Positions 1 to 8,926 of a stretch of DNA of 64,000 nucleotides are shown here, piece after piece (position 1 is the stretch's first letter; the number at the start of each line of letters is the position of its first letter). The notes below the pieces were generated by a model. That model made no database searches. It had not been told where the DNA came from and worked only from the letters and a program-made list of their open reading frames with translations. The stretch comes from Sphingobium jiangsuense. GTDB lineage: Bacteria; Pseudomonadota; Alphaproteobacteria; Sphingomonadales; Sphingomonadaceae. Location of the stretch: assembly GCF_014196495.1 (NCBI RefSeq), contig NZ_JACIDT010000006.1:124001-188000 (forward strand), written 5' to 3'. The position numbers and the translations under genes were made by a program.

Positions 1-2
1 CC

Positions 3-320
3 CGGCGCGCGGGGCGGGGCATGCGGACGTCGGTGCTGGGCCCGGTCGACCGCCTGTTGGGCGCGGGCTTCGGCGTGCTCAAGGGCATATTGGTGGCGAC
101 GGTGCTGTTCCTCGCCTTCACCCTTGCCTATAATCTCGTCTACACGGTGAACGCCAAGCGCCCGGACTGGATGACGGAGGCGCGCAGCTATCCCCTGCTC
201 AAGGCCAGCGGCGACGCGATGAGCCGTCTGGTGAACGAGCGCACCGATGGCGCGCAGGCTGGCATCGTTCGAGGCGAGGTTCCACGCTATCGACGACGAT
301 CCCAGCCTGCGCTGGGATGA
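3..320 (+). CDS. cvpA: CvpA family membrane protein, 5' end outside window
   Basis: The frame is already open at the left edge, so this is the C-terminal part of a longer protein; the ATG at 21 is probably internal. One hydrophobic segment (about residues 17 to 40 from that ATG) follows the GPVDRLLG-type stretch typical of CvpA, and the charged tail is cytoplasmic-like. CvpA proteins are small inner-membrane proteins linked to colicin V production and envelope stress; the exact role is unclear. The last codons run into a palindromic repeat at 299 to 318 that supplies the stop. The following gene is an Fe-S scaffold homologue. Identification rests on the membrane segment and its context. Confidence 0.7.
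   Translation, partial: RRAGRGMRTSVLGPVDRLLGAGFGVLKGILVATVLFLAFTLAYNLVYTVNAKRPDWMTEARSYPLLKASGDAMSRLVNERTDGAQAGIVRGEVPRYRRRSQPALG
299..318. repeat. REP-like palindrome, copy 1
   Basis: An 8 bp inverted repeat (ATCCCAGC / GCTGGGAT) around CTGC is followed by GACGG. A near-identical unit occurs at 10447 to 10466. It overlaps the end of cvpA and could form a transcript-ending hairpin, though no U-tract follows. Confidence 0.6.
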
Positions 321-412
321 CGGAGTGGGAGGGATGCCTCAGCTTGCAGGCGGGTGCACTTTTTCCATTGCCGCCCCTTTCCCTGAAGCCCGCGACCGCT
401 TAGGTCTGGTTC

Positions 413-895
413 ATGTCCTCCGCCCTTTATAACCGGGAAATATTGCGGCTCGCGGCGTCGATCCCGCACCATCATCGCCTCGACCAGCCCGACGCCAGCG
501 CCGACAGGCGCTCGCCCACCTGCGGCAGCCGGGTGATCGCCGATGTGCGCGTCGATGCGGACGGACGGATCAGCGCCCTCGGCCTCGACGTGCGCGCCTG
601 CGCGCTGGGACAGGCTTCGGCTTCGCTGATGGCCGCGCATGCGATCGGGCGCACCGCCGAAGAGGTACGGCAGGCGGGTGAGCGGCTGCGCGCGTGGCTC
701 GCCGATCCGGCGGGCGGCGAAGAGGCCGCTTTCTGGCCGGGCCTGTCGGTCTTTGCCGCCGCCCGCGCCTATCCGGCGCGTCATCCCTCCATCCTGTTGT
801 CGTTCGAGGCGGTAGGCGAGGCGGCGGGCGAGGCGGCGGGGCAGGCTGGCGCGCGCGCCGTTTCCGGCAACGACAAGGGGAGCCTGCGCGCATGA
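413..895 (+). CDS. NifU/IscU-like iron-sulfur cluster scaffold protein
   Basis: 160 residues with the NifU_N/SufU layout: SPTCGSRV near residue 36 and RACALGQASAS near residue 61 correspond to the first two cluster-ligand cysteines of IscU/SufU. The position of the third ligand cysteine (the KCA-type motif near the C-terminus) reads HPSILL here, so it appears to be serine. Such reduced scaffolds are seen in alphaproteobacteria, but the protein may not bind a cluster in the standard way. It overlaps the antiporter start by ATGA at 892 to 895, so the two are translationally coupled. The family call is firm; the activity is inferred. Confidence 0.75.
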   Translation: MSSALYNREILRLAASIPHHHRLDQPDASADRRSPTCGSRVIADVRVDADGRISALGLDVRACALGQASASLMAAHAIGRTAEEVRQAGERLRAWLADPAGGEEAAFWPGLSVFAAARAYPARHPSILLSFEAVGEAAGEAAGQAGARAVSGNDKGSLRA

Positions 896-2715
896 GCGGC
901 TGGCAGGAGCTGATGCCGGTGCATCATGCCCCCATCACGCCAACCGACCTGCTGCTGGACGAAGGTTTCATCCTTCTGGGCTTCGCGACCTTCTTCGTGC
1001 TGCTGTTCCGCAGGCTGGGGCTGGGCGCGGTGCTGGGCTATCTGGTCGCGGGCGCGCTGGTCGGGCCGCAGGTGCTGGGGCTGGTCGGCGGCGGGCAGAC
1101 GAAGCTCGACATCGCCGAAATCGGCATCGTGCTGCTGATGTTCATCATCGGGCTGGAACTCAACCCCGCCCGGCTGTGGCGGCTGAAGCGCGACATCTTC
1201 GCGCTGGGGCTGGCGCAGGTGGTGCTGTCCGGCGTGGCGCTCGCGACGATCATCTATTACGGCACCGCCTTCTCGACGGGCGCGGCCATCGCGCTCGGCC
1301 TGCCGCTGGCGCTTTCCTCCACCGCGCAGGTGCTGCCGGGCCTCAAGAACAGCGGGCGCATCAACTCGCCCTTCGGCGAAAAGGCCTTTTCGATCCTGCT
1401 GTTTCAGGATCTGTCCATCGTCCCCCTGATCACCATCGTCGCCGCGCTGTCGCGCAATCCCGCCGATGCCGGAGGGCCGCCGGGCTGGCTGCTCGTCCTC
1501 TACACCATCGGCGCGATCGGCGGGCTGGGGCTGGCGGGCCGCTTCATCCTGAGGCCGGTGCTGCAACTGGTCGGCACCATGGGCGAGCGGGAGCTGTTCG
1601 TGGTCGTCGGCCTGTTCACGGTGATCGCCAGCGCGCTGCTGATGCATTCGCTGGGGCTGTCGACGGCGCTGGGCGCGTTCGTCGCGGGCGTGCTGCTGGC
1701 CGATTCGCCCTACCGGCACGAGATCGAATCCGATATCGAGCCGTTCCGCTCGATCCTGCTGGGGCTGTTTTTCCTCGCGGTCGGCATGGTGCTGGATATC
1801 CGGGCGGTGCTGGCCAATCCGTTGTTCGTGCTGTCGATGGCGCTGCTGGTGGTCGCGGTGAAGGTGCTGATCCTCTGGGGCCTTGCGATGCTGTTCGGCA
1901 TGCGCGGCAAGGCGGCGCTGGGCCTCGGCCTGTTGCTGAGCCAGGGCGGCGAGTTCGGCTTCGTGCTGTTCGCCCAGGCGCGCGACGCGCTGCTCATCGC
2001 GCCGCAGGCGGCGAGCATGTTCAACGCGGTCGTCACCCTGTCGATGGCGACAACGCCGTTCCTGATGCTGTTCGCCCGCCGCCTCGAATTCGCGCGGCCC
2101 TCGGCGGACAGGTTCGAGACGCCGGAGGTCGCGGCGCGCGGCACCGCGATCATCGTCGGCTATGGCCGCTTTGGCCAGACGGTCGCGCAGATGCTGATGG
2201 GCCATGGCTTCGCGGTGACGATGATCGACCGCAAGCCCGCGCAGATCCAGCTGAGCGACCAGTTCGACATGAAGGTCTATTATGGCGATGGCACCCGCGT
2301 CGAGCTGTTGCGCAGCGCTGGCGCGGACGAGGCGCGGCTGATCGCCTTCTGCATCGACGACCCCGCGCTCGACGCGCCGGTGCTGGAGCATGTGAAGGAA
2401 GCCTTCCCCAATGCCGCCATCGTCGTGCGGGTGTTCGACCGGCGGCACATGATCCGCCTGCACGGGATCAATCTGGGTGGCGTCATCCGCGAGCTGTTCG
2501 AATCCGCCATCGCCATGGGCCGCCTGTCGATGCAGCTTCTCGGCGTCAAGCCGGAGGAGATCGCCGAGGTCGAGCAGCAATATCGCGAGAACGACCGCAC
2601 CCGCTTCGAGGTGCAGTTGAAGGAAGGCGATCTGTTCGCGGCGAAGCATCTGATGTATCGCCCTGGGCGGACGATGAATCTGCGCTCGCGCGAGCAAAGC
2701 GGGGAAGGGGAATGA
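892..2715 (+). CDS. Monovalent cation:proton antiporter, CPA2 (Kef/YbaL) family
   Basis: 607 residues if started at the ATG overlapping the upstream stop (ATGA); the longer open frame upstream is overlap with the scaffold gene. The N-terminal two thirds is a Na/H exchanger-type membrane domain with about 12 hydrophobic segments. A cytosolic RCK/TrkA-N domain begins near residue 415 with the Rossmann nucleotide motif GYGRFGQ and a following acidic MIDRKP strand. This matches glutathione- or nucleotide-gated K+ efflux systems of the KefB/KefC/YbaL type. Substrate and gating ligand cannot be read from the sequence. Confidence 0.9.
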   Translation: MSGWQELMPVHHAPITPTDLLLDEGFILLGFATFFVLLFRRLGLGAVLGYLVAGALVGPQVLGLVGGGQTKLDIAEIGIVLLMFIIGLELNPARLWRLKRDIFALGLAQVVLSGVALATIIYYGTAFSTGAAIALGLPLALSSTAQVLPGLKNSGRINSPFGEKAFSILLFQDLSIVPLITIVAALSRNPADAGGPPGWLLVLYTIGAIGGLGLAGRFILRPVLQLVGTMGERELFVVVGLFTVIASALLMHSLGLSTALGAFVAGVLLADSPYRHEIESDIEPFRSILLGLFFLAVGMVLDIRAVLANPLFVLSMALLVVAVKVLILWGLAMLFGMRGKAALGLGLLLSQGGEFGFVLFAQARDALLIAPQAASMFNAVVTLSMATTPFLMLFARRLEFARPSADRFETPEVAARGTAIIVGYGRFGQTVAQMLMGHGFAVTMIDRKPAQIQLSDQFDMKVYYGDGTRVELLRSAGADEARLIAFCIDDPALDAPVLEHVKEAFPNAAIVVRVFDRRHMIRLHGINLGGVIRELFESAIAMGRLSMQLLGVKPEEIAEVEQQYRENDRTRFEVQLKEGDLFAAKHLMYRPGRTMNLRSREQSGEGE

Positions 2716-2716
2716 G

Positions 2717-3043
2717 ATGGTCGGTTTTCTGGCGGCCTTGAGCGCGGCGCTGGCGATAGCGGCGGGCGCGTTCGGGGCGCATGGGGCCTCCTCGCCGCAG
2801 GCGGCGGAATGGCTGCGCACCGGCGGCCTCTATCAGCTGATCCATGCCGTCGCGGCGATCGCGCTGATGCAGGCGGCACGCCCGGCCGCGATGCTGATGC
2901 TGGCGGGCGCGGCGATCTTCGCCTTCACCCTCTATGCGATGGCGTTCGGCGCGCCGCGCTGGTTCGGGGCGATCACGCCGATCGGCGGCACGCTGATGAT
3001 CGTCGGCTGGCTGTGGGCCGCCTGGGGCTATTGGCGCGCCTGA
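2717..3043 (+). CDS. DUF423 (YgdD-like) small membrane protein
   Basis: 108 residues with four hydrophobic segments and the family's GAFGAHG motif near residue 19 and LIHAVAAIAL near residue 44. It starts one base after the antiporter stop, so it is in the same operon. The function of DUF423 proteins is unknown. It ends seven bases before the convergent aroB stop. Confidence 0.85.
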   Translation: MVGFLAALSAALAIAAGAFGAHGASSPQAAEWLRTGGLYQLIHAVAAIALMQAARPAAMLMLAGAAIFAFTLYAMAFGAPRWFGAITPIGGTLMIVGWLWAAWGYWRA

Positions 3044-3050
3044 CGCTGGT

Positions 3051-4160
3051 TCAGGCGGCGACCCGTTCCCCGTCGAGGAACGCCTCGACCGCCTTCAGGT
3101 CGACCTGCTTGTCGAGATAGGTTTGCCCGATGCCGCGGGCGAGGAGGAAGGGCAGCTTGCCGCCGTCCATCTTCTTGTCGTGCATCATATGCGCCACCAG
3201 CGTCGCGCCGTCGGCATCGACCCCGGCATCGCTGAGGCCGGCGGGCAGCCCCGCCGCGCGCAGATGCGCGGTGACGCGCCGCGCGTCCTCGGCCGGGCAC
3301 AACCCCTGCGCGGCGGAGAAGCGGAAAGCGAGGGCCATCCCGGCCGCCACCGCCTCGCCGTGGAGCAGCCTGTCGCTATAGCCCGTCTCCGCCTCCAGCG
3401 CGTGGCCGAAGGTATGGCCGAGGTTGAGCAGCGCCCGGCGGCCGCTGCGCTCTTCCTCATCGTCCGCGACGATCGCCGCCTTGGCGCCGACGCTCTTCTC
3501 GATCGCATGGGCGCGCGCCTGCGGGTCGCCCGCCAGCAGCTTGGTGCCATCCTTCTCGCACCAGTCGAAGAAGGCCGCGTCGTCGATCAGGCCATATTTG
3601 ACGACCTCGGCATAGCCCGCCCGCACCTCGCGCGCGGGCAGGGTGTCGAGGCTGGTGGGGTCGATCAGCACCAGCGAGGGCTGGTGGAAGGCGCCGACGA
3701 GGTTCTTGCCCGCCGCCGTGTTGATCGCCGTCTTGCCGCCGACCGAGCTGTCCACCTGCGCCAGCAGCGTGGTGGGCACCTGCACGAACTGGCAGCCGCG
3801 CTTCAGGATCGCGGCGGCGAAGCCCACCAGATCGCCGATCACGCCGCCGCCCAGCGCGATCACATGATCGTTGCGCTCGACCTCCAGCGCCAGCAGCCGG
3901 TCCATCAGCGAGGAAAGGCCGTCCCAGCTCTTGGTGCCCTCGCCTGCGGGCAGGGTGATGACCTCGGCGGCGACCCCCGCGCCGGTCAGCGCGGCGAGCA
4001 GACGCGGCAGCTGGGCGGCGGCGACATGCTCGTCGGTGACGACGACGAGGCGGCCGCCGCGCGCATAGCGGGCGAGCCGCTCGCCCGCGCGGTCCAGCAG
4101 GCCGTCCTCGATCACTATGTCATAGCTGCGCGCGCCCAGCGCCACGCTGACGGTGCTCAT
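3051..4160 (-). CDS. aroB: 3-dehydroquinate synthase
   Basis: 369 residues, normal length. Converts DAHP to 3-dehydroquinate, the second step of the shikimate pathway, using NAD+ and a divalent metal. Visible signatures are the [13 protein letters not shown] nucleotide-binding loop, the [19 protein letters not shown] active-site stretch and the metal-ligand histidines in [11 protein letters not shown] and [10 protein letters not shown]. The start is the ATG overlapping the aroK stop (ATGA at 4157 to 4160); the longer upstream frame is aroK sequence. aroK-aroB coupling is the classic arrangement. Confidence 0.97.
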   Translation of the reverse strand: MSTVSVALGARSYDIVIEDGLLDRAGERLARYARGGRLVVVTDEHVAAAQLPRLLAALTGAGVAAEVITLPAGEGTKSWDGLSSLMDRLLALEVERNDHVIALGGGVIGDLVGFAAAILKRGCQFVQVPTTLLAQVDSSVGGKTAINTAAGKNLVGAFHQPSLVLIDPTSLDTLPAREVRAGYAEVVKYGLIDDAAFFDWCEKDGTKLLAGDPQARAHAIEKSVGAKAAIVADDEEERSGRRALLNLGHTFGHALEAETGYSDRLLHGEAVAAGMALAFRFSAAQGLCPAEDARRVTAHLRAAGLPAGLSDAGVDADGATLVAHMMHDKKMDGGKLPFLLARGIGQTYLDKQVDLKAVEAFLDGERVAA

Positions 4161-4723
4161 CGTCCCAATACCTCCATGATGCGGTCTACCGTCTGTTCGT
4201 GCGGCCCGGCCCCGCTGCGGATCTTGATCGGGGCCAGCGCATAGACGGGCGTGCGGATGGCGGCGAGCTCGGTCAGCACCTGCCGGGGATCCTTGCCTTG
4301 CAGCAGGGGCCGCCCTTCGCGGCGGGACACGCGCTCCACCAATATGTCGATATCCGCGTCGAGCCAGATGGCGATCGCCCGGTCCAGAATCAGCGCGCGC
4401 GTCTCCTCGTTCATGAACGCGCCGCCGCCGGTCGCTATGACCTGCTGTCCTTCCTCCATCAGCCGGGCAATGACCCGGCGTTCCCCGTCGCGGAAGCCCG
4501 CCTCGCCATAGCGGGCGAAAATCTCCGGGATGGTCATGCCCGCCGCATGCTCGATCTCGTCGTCGGCATCGACGAAAGGCAGGCCGAGCCGCAGGGCGAG
4601 GCGGCGCCCGATGGTCGACTTGCCTACCCCCATCATGCCGATCAGCACGATGGGGCGCGGATCGGCGAGCCGGTCGCCGGCTCGCTTGTCGGGGGCTTGA
4701 ACGGATTTGTTGTTTCGTTGCAT
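4157..4723 (-). CDS. aroK: Shikimate kinase
   Basis: 188 residues from the ATG at 4723. Phosphorylates shikimate at the 3-OH with ATP. The P-loop GMMGVGKST, the shikimate-binding DADDEIE and the GGGAF motif are all present, followed by the lid segment with RPLL. Translationally coupled to aroB through an ATGA overlap. The upstream extension of the open frame has no family similarity and is rejected. Confidence 0.95.
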   Translation of the reverse strand: MQRNNKSVQAPDKRAGDRLADPRPIVLIGMMGVGKSTIGRRLALRLGLPFVDADDEIEHAAGMTIPEIFARYGEAGFRDGERRVIARLMEEGQQVIATGGGAFMNEETRALILDRAIAIWLDADIDILVERVSRREGRPLLQGKDPRQVLTELAAIRTPVYALAPIKIRSGAGPHEQTVDRIMEVLGR

Positions 4724-4823
4724 GCTGCGCGGGGCTATACAGCGCCGCACGCGGCAGGCAAAAGCGAAATTGCGCGCCGGGCCGCAAGGAAAGTGAAACA
4801 GTTCAGGATTTGCCAGCAGCCTT

Positions 4824-5012
4824 ATGAAAATCAAACGCAGCAACAGCATGTTCGAAAGCTCCCGCCGTCGCGGCGGCCCGCGTTTGCCCGTCATCCGTCT
4901 GGCGCTGGCGATTCTGGTTCTCGCGATATTGGTGCTGGCATGGCAGCGCGGCGGGGAGCGCCCCGTCACCCCCGTCGAAAAGCCGATTCCCGCCGAGAAA
5001 CTCGGACAGTAA
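4824..5012 (+). CDS. Small single-pass membrane protein of unknown function
   Basis: 62 residues: a basic N-terminus (KIKRSNSMFESSRRR), one hydrophobic helix (about residues 25 to 40) and a short proline-rich tail. It lies 6 bp upstream of the next gene, so the two are probably co-transcribed, and it is divergent from aroK. I do not recognise a family. The topology suggests an N-in membrane anchor. Confidence 0.55.
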   Translation: MKIKRSNSMFESSRRRGGPRLPVIRLALAILVLAILVLAWQRGGERPVTPVEKPIPAEKLGQ

Positions 5013-5018
5013 GCGGCG

Positions 5019-6932
5019 ATGGCAGGGGAAGGCACCGCGCGGCCGGCCGAAGAGGCGGCGGCCGAGGACCGGGCAGGCGGCGCGCCGGGCATCCGGCGTT
5101 TGCCTGGGCGGGTACGCTGGCTGGCCGGGGCGGCGGTCGCGCTTCTCTCCCTCGGCGTCGCGGTGCCGCTGGTCGCCGAGCGCGGCCCAACCTCGCTGCT
5201 TCCCCCCGGTTTCGGCGACGAACCGGCGGGCGATGAACCTTCGGGCGAGCCGCAGCAGGCGCAGCCTTCGCCTTCCTCGCCGGGATCGCCCGCTGTCCGG
5301 CCGAGCCTGCAACTCGATCTCGGCACGGCGGGCGCGCCGCCGGAAGCTGCCGGAAACGCGCAGGAAGCCGTAGCCGTCCCGGAGCTGACGCCGGAAGAGC
5401 TGGCCGCGCAGCAGGCCAAATATGACCTTCCCGACCGCGCGCGGCGGTCGCTGGACCGGGTGGGGCCGCTGACCGACCGCACCGGCGGACTGGCCGCCAA
5501 TGCCTATGGCAGCGAATCCGGGCAATATCTGGTTGCCCTGATGCGCACGGCCAAGGCGCCCTTCGTATCGCGCTGGGCCTCGATCCTGCTGCGCCGCGCG
5601 CTGCTGTCCGCCACCGACACGCCCGCCGACATAGAGGGTGCCGACTGGGTGGCCGAGCGCGCCTGGTTGCTGGTGCGGATGGGCGAGGCCGATGCCGCGC
5701 GCCTGATGGTGCAGAGCGTCGATGCCGATCAGTACAGCAAGCGCCTCTACGCGGTGGCGATGCAGGCCTATCTGGCCAGCGCCGACCCGGTGGGCCTGTG
5801 CCCGATCTATCAGGGTGCGCTGGCGACCAGTTCCTCGCCGAGCTGGCGCATGGCCGAGGCGATCTGCGCCTCCTTCTCCGCCGAGCAGGGCCGGGCGAGC
5901 GCGATCCTCAACCAGACGCAGCGCGGCGGCAAGGTGAGCGGCATCGATTACCGGCTGACCGAGAAGATCGTCGGCGCCGGGGCCAATGCGCGCCGGTCGG
6001 TGAAGATAGAATGGGACGGCGTCGATCGCCTGACCGCCTGGCGCTTCGGCCTCGCGACCGCCGCCAATGTCGATATCCCCGCCGAGCTGATGCAGGGCGC
6101 GGGGCGTCAGGTGTTGGCGTGGCAGGCCATCGCGCCCGCGCTGGCGGTCGAGAAGCGGCTACCCTCGGTAGAGGCGGCCGCGCGTCTCGGCGTGTTTTCC
6201 GGCGGGGCGCTGGTCGATTATTATGCGCAGCTCGCCGCCGCCGATGCCGCGCCGGACGGCTTCCGCACGCGCGTGGACCTGTTGCGCAAAGCCTATGGCG
6301 CGCCGTCCGCGGGCGAGCGGATAGAGGCGATGCGCGGCTATTGGGGCGAGGCGGGGCATCGTGATCTGGTCGCGATGCTGGCGCTCGCCCGCGCCGCCGC
6401 CGCGCTGCCCACGGCGCAGGTCGGCGGGGCGGACGTCTCCAACCTGATCGCCGCGATGCTGAGCGCGGGCTATGACCTGAGCGCGCTGCGCTGGGCCGGG
6501 GCGTCCGACGCGCTTGCCGAGGATGAGGGGCTGGACGGCTGGGCGATGCTGGCCGTGGGCGCGCCGCGCGTGGCGGTGAGGATATCGGCCGACCGGGTGC
6601 AGTCCTATATCGGCGCCAACGGCGCGCGCGGACGGATGCTGCTCGCCGGGCTGGCCGGGCTGGGCCGGATCGGGCAGCAGGATGCGGCCCGGATCGCCGG
6701 GGATGCCGGGGTGAACCTGCAACCGCGCACCCGCTGGGAACAGACGATCGATCGCGCCGCCCGGCGCGGGGAAAAAGCGACGGTCGCGCTGCTCGCCGGG
6801 GTCGGCATGCAGGTGTCGGACTGGCGCCGGATGCCGGCGGAGCATCTCTATCACATCGTCGCCGCGCTCCATCGCGTCGGGTTGAACCCGGAGGCGCGGA
6901 TGATCGCCGCCGAAGCGATCATGCGGAGCTGA
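5019..6932 (+). CDS. Unknown 637-residue membrane-anchored periplasmic protein
   Basis: A single transmembrane segment near residues 34 to 52 (LAGAAVALLSLGVAVPLVA) is followed by a Pro/Ser/Gly-rich linker to about residue 130 and then an Ala/Leu-rich all-helical region of about 500 residues. The latter looks like TPR- or lytic-transglycosylase-like helical repeats but has no catalytic motif I can identify. It sits directly before xerD (7 bp gap) and after the small membrane protein. The layout suggests an envelope scaffold or assembly factor; no function is claimed. Confidence 0.65.
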   Translation: MAGEGTARPAEEAAAEDRAGGAPGIRRLPGRVRWLAGAAVALLSLGVAVPLVAERGPTSLLPPGFGDEPAGDEPSGEPQQAQPSPSSPGSPAVRPSLQLDLGTAGAPPEAAGNAQEAVAVPELTPEELAAQQAKYDLPDRARRSLDRVGPLTDRTGGLAANAYGSESGQYLVALMRTAKAPFVSRWASILLRRALLSATDTPADIEGADWVAERAWLLVRMGEADAARLMVQSVDADQYSKRLYAVAMQAYLASADPVGLCPIYQGALATSSSPSWRMAEAICASFSAEQGRASAILNQTQRGGKVSGIDYRLTEKIVGAGANARRSVKIEWDGVDRLTAWRFGLATAANVDIPAELMQGAGRQVLAWQAIAPALAVEKRLPSVEAAARLGVFSGGALVDYYAQLAAADAAPDGFRTRVDLLRKAYGAPSAGERIEAMRGYWGEAGHRDLVAMLALARAAAALPTAQVGGADVSNLIAAMLSAGYDLSALRWAGASDALAEDEGLDGWAMLAVGAPRVAVRISADRVQSYIGANGARGRMLLAGLAGLGRIGQQDAARIAGDAGVNLQPRTRWEQTIDRAARRGEKATVALLAGVGMQVSDWRRMPAEHLYHIVAALHRVGLNPEARMIAAEAIMRS

Positions 6933-6939
6933 GCCGGAC

Positions 6940-7875
6940 GTGGCGGGCGAAAGGCCCCCCAAAGCCGAGGCGGCGGCGGTGGATCGCGCGCCGATAGACC
7001 GTTTCATCGCGATGCTGGCGGCCGAGCGCGGCGCGGCGCGCAACACGCTGCTCGCCTATCGCACCGACCTGGAAGGGGCGAGCGCGGCGCTGGACGCGGC
7101 GGGGCTCGTTGGGGCCGACGCGGAGGCGCTGCGCGGTCTTGCCGACCGATGGGCCGGACTGGCGGCTTCCTCGGTCGCGCGCAAATTGTCGGCGCTGCGC
7201 CGCTTCTACACCTTTCTGGAGGAGGACGGCGCGCGCGCCGACAATCCGGCGATGCGGATCGCGCGGCCCGGCCTGCGCCGCCCGCTGCCCAAGATCCTCT
7301 CCCATGAAGAGGTCGGCCGCCTGTTCGCCGTCGCCGAGGAGAAGGCAGGCGGAGACCATCCCCCGGCCCGGCATGTGCGCATGCTCGCGCTGCTCGAACT
7401 GCTCTACGGATCGGGGCTGCGCGCGACGGAGCTGGTTTCGCTGCCGCGCAATTCCATCCACCCCGACCGACCCTTCCTGATCCTGCGCGGCAAGGGCGGG
7501 CGGGAGCGGCTCGTGCCCGTTTCCGATCGCGCGCGGGCGACGGCGGCGCGCTGGGCGGGCCATGTCGACCCGGCGTCGCCCTGGCTGTTCCCGTCGGGCA
7601 AATCGCATCTCAGCCGCGTGCGCCTGTTCCAGATGGTGCGGGAACTGGGCGCGGCGGCGGGGATCGCGCCCGACCGGCTCAGCCCCCATGTGCTGCGCCA
7701 CGCCTTCGCCACCCACCTGCTGTCGGGCGGGGCGGACCTGCGCGCGCTCCAGACGATGCTGGGCCATGCCGATATCGGCACGACGCAGATTTACACCCAT
7801 GTGGACGCCTCGCATCTGGTGGAATTGGTCAATCGCCGTCATCCGCTCGTTGACCTGAGGCGCGGGGCGGCTTAA
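6940..7875 (+). CDS. xerD: Tyrosine recombinase, XerD type
   Basis: 311 residues from a GTG start. An N-terminal SAM-like core-binding domain (to about residue 110) precedes the catalytic domain. The catalytic residues are visible: Arg in GSGLRATEL, Lys in GKGGRERL, His-x-x-Arg in HVLRHAFA, the second His in GHADIGTT and the nucleophilic Tyr in IYTHVDASH. Size and placement before accA fit chromosomal XerC/XerD, which resolves chromosome dimers at dif with FtsK, rather than a phage integrase. XerC versus XerD is not proven. Confidence 0.85.
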   Translation: MAGERPPKAEAAAVDRAPIDRFIAMLAAERGAARNTLLAYRTDLEGASAALDAAGLVGADAEALRGLADRWAGLAASSVARKLSALRRFYTFLEEDGARADNPAMRIARPGLRRPLPKILSHEEVGRLFAVAEEKAGGDHPPARHVRMLALLELLYGSGLRATELVSLPRNSIHPDRPFLILRGKGGRERLVPVSDRARATAARWAGHVDPASPWLFPSGKSHLSRVRLFQMVRELGAAAGIAPDRLSPHVLRHAFATHLLSGGADLRALQTMLGHADIGTTQIYTHVDASHLVELVNRRHPLVDLRRGAA

Positions 7876-7884
7876 CGGCAGGGC

Positions 7885-8829
7885 ATGGTAAGTTTTCTCG
7901 ATTTCGAAAAGCCCATCGCGGCGCTGGAAGCCCGCATCACCGAACTGCGCGAAACCGCCGCGACCGGCGAACTCGACATAGATGCCGAGATCGCCAAGCT
8001 GCAACAGCGCGCGCAGAAGATGCTGAAGGACAGCTATGCGAAGCTGACCCCGTGGCAGAAAACGCAGGTGGCCCGCCACCCGGAACGGCCGCATTTCAAG
8101 CATTATGTCGCGGGCATCTTCGAGGAGTTCATTCCGCTGGCGGGCGACCGCGCCTTTGCCGACGATCAGGCGATCCTGGGCGGCTTCGCGAAGCTGGGCA
8201 CGCGGCGGGTGATGGTGATCGGCCATGAAAAGGGCGACGATACGGCGAGCCGCCTCAAGCATAATTTCGGCATGGGCAAGCCGGAGGGCTATCGCAAGGC
8301 GATCCGCCTGATGGAACTGGCCGATCGCTTCGGCCTGCCGGTGGTGACGCTGGTGGACACCTCCGGGGCCTTCCCCGGCGTGCAGGCGGAGGAGCGCGGG
8401 CAGGCCGAGGCCATCGCCCGATCGACCGAGGCCTGCCTCGCGCTGGGCGTGCCGATGGTCGCGGCGATCGTCGGCGAAGGCGGGTCGGGCGGCGCGATCG
8501 CGCTGGCGGCGGCCAACCGCGTGCTGATGTTCGAACATGCGGTCTACAGCGTGATCTCGCCCGAAGGCTGCGCGTCGATCCTCTGGCGCACCGCCGAGAA
8601 GGCGAGCGAGGCGGCCACCGCAATGCAGGTGACGGCGCAGGACCTGAAGGCGCTGGGCGTCATCGACCGCATCGTGCCGGAACCGGTCGGCGGCGCGCAT
8701 CGCGACGCGGCGGCGGCGATCACCGCGCTGGGGCAGGCGATCGCCGAGGAACTGGACGGCCTGTCTTCCCTCGACGCCGACACGCTGCGCAAGGACCGGG
8801 GCGTAAAATTCCTCAACATGGGTGGATAA
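7885..8829 (+). CDS. accA: Acetyl-CoA carboxylase carboxyltransferase subunit alpha
   Basis: 314 residues, standard length. With AccD it transfers the carboxyl group from carboxy-biotin to acetyl-CoA, giving malonyl-CoA for fatty acid synthesis. The coiled N-terminal segment ([18 protein letters not shown]) and the crotonase-fold core with [17 protein letters not shown] and [11 protein letters not shown] glycine loops are diagnostic. It follows xerD after 9 bp. Confidence 0.96.
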   Translation: MVSFLDFEKPIAALEARITELRETAATGELDIDAEIAKLQQRAQKMLKDSYAKLTPWQKTQVARHPERPHFKHYVAGIFEEFIPLAGDRAFADDQAILGGFAKLGTRRVMVIGHEKGDDTASRLKHNFGMGKPEGYRKAIRLMELADRFGLPVVTLVDTSGAFPGVQAEERGQAEAIARSTEACLALGVPMVAAIVGEGGSGGAIALAAANRVLMFEHAVYSVISPEGCASILWRTAEKASEAATAMQVTAQDLKALGVIDRIVPEPVGGAHRDAAAAITALGQAIAEELDGLSSLDADTLRKDRGVKFLNMGG

Positions 8830-8926
8830 ACCGCCCCTTCCTCCGCTATTCCGATAGGGAACAGCTCCCCGTGGCGGAGCGTTCCGGTGCTGGTCATGGA
8901 ATGGACGAGACAAGGGGAGGTGGCCG

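Noticed and set aside
781..2820. 679-residue minus-strand open frame opposite the antiporter
   Set aside because: Gln/His/Arg-rich shadow of a high-GC gene with clear family motifs on the plus strand.
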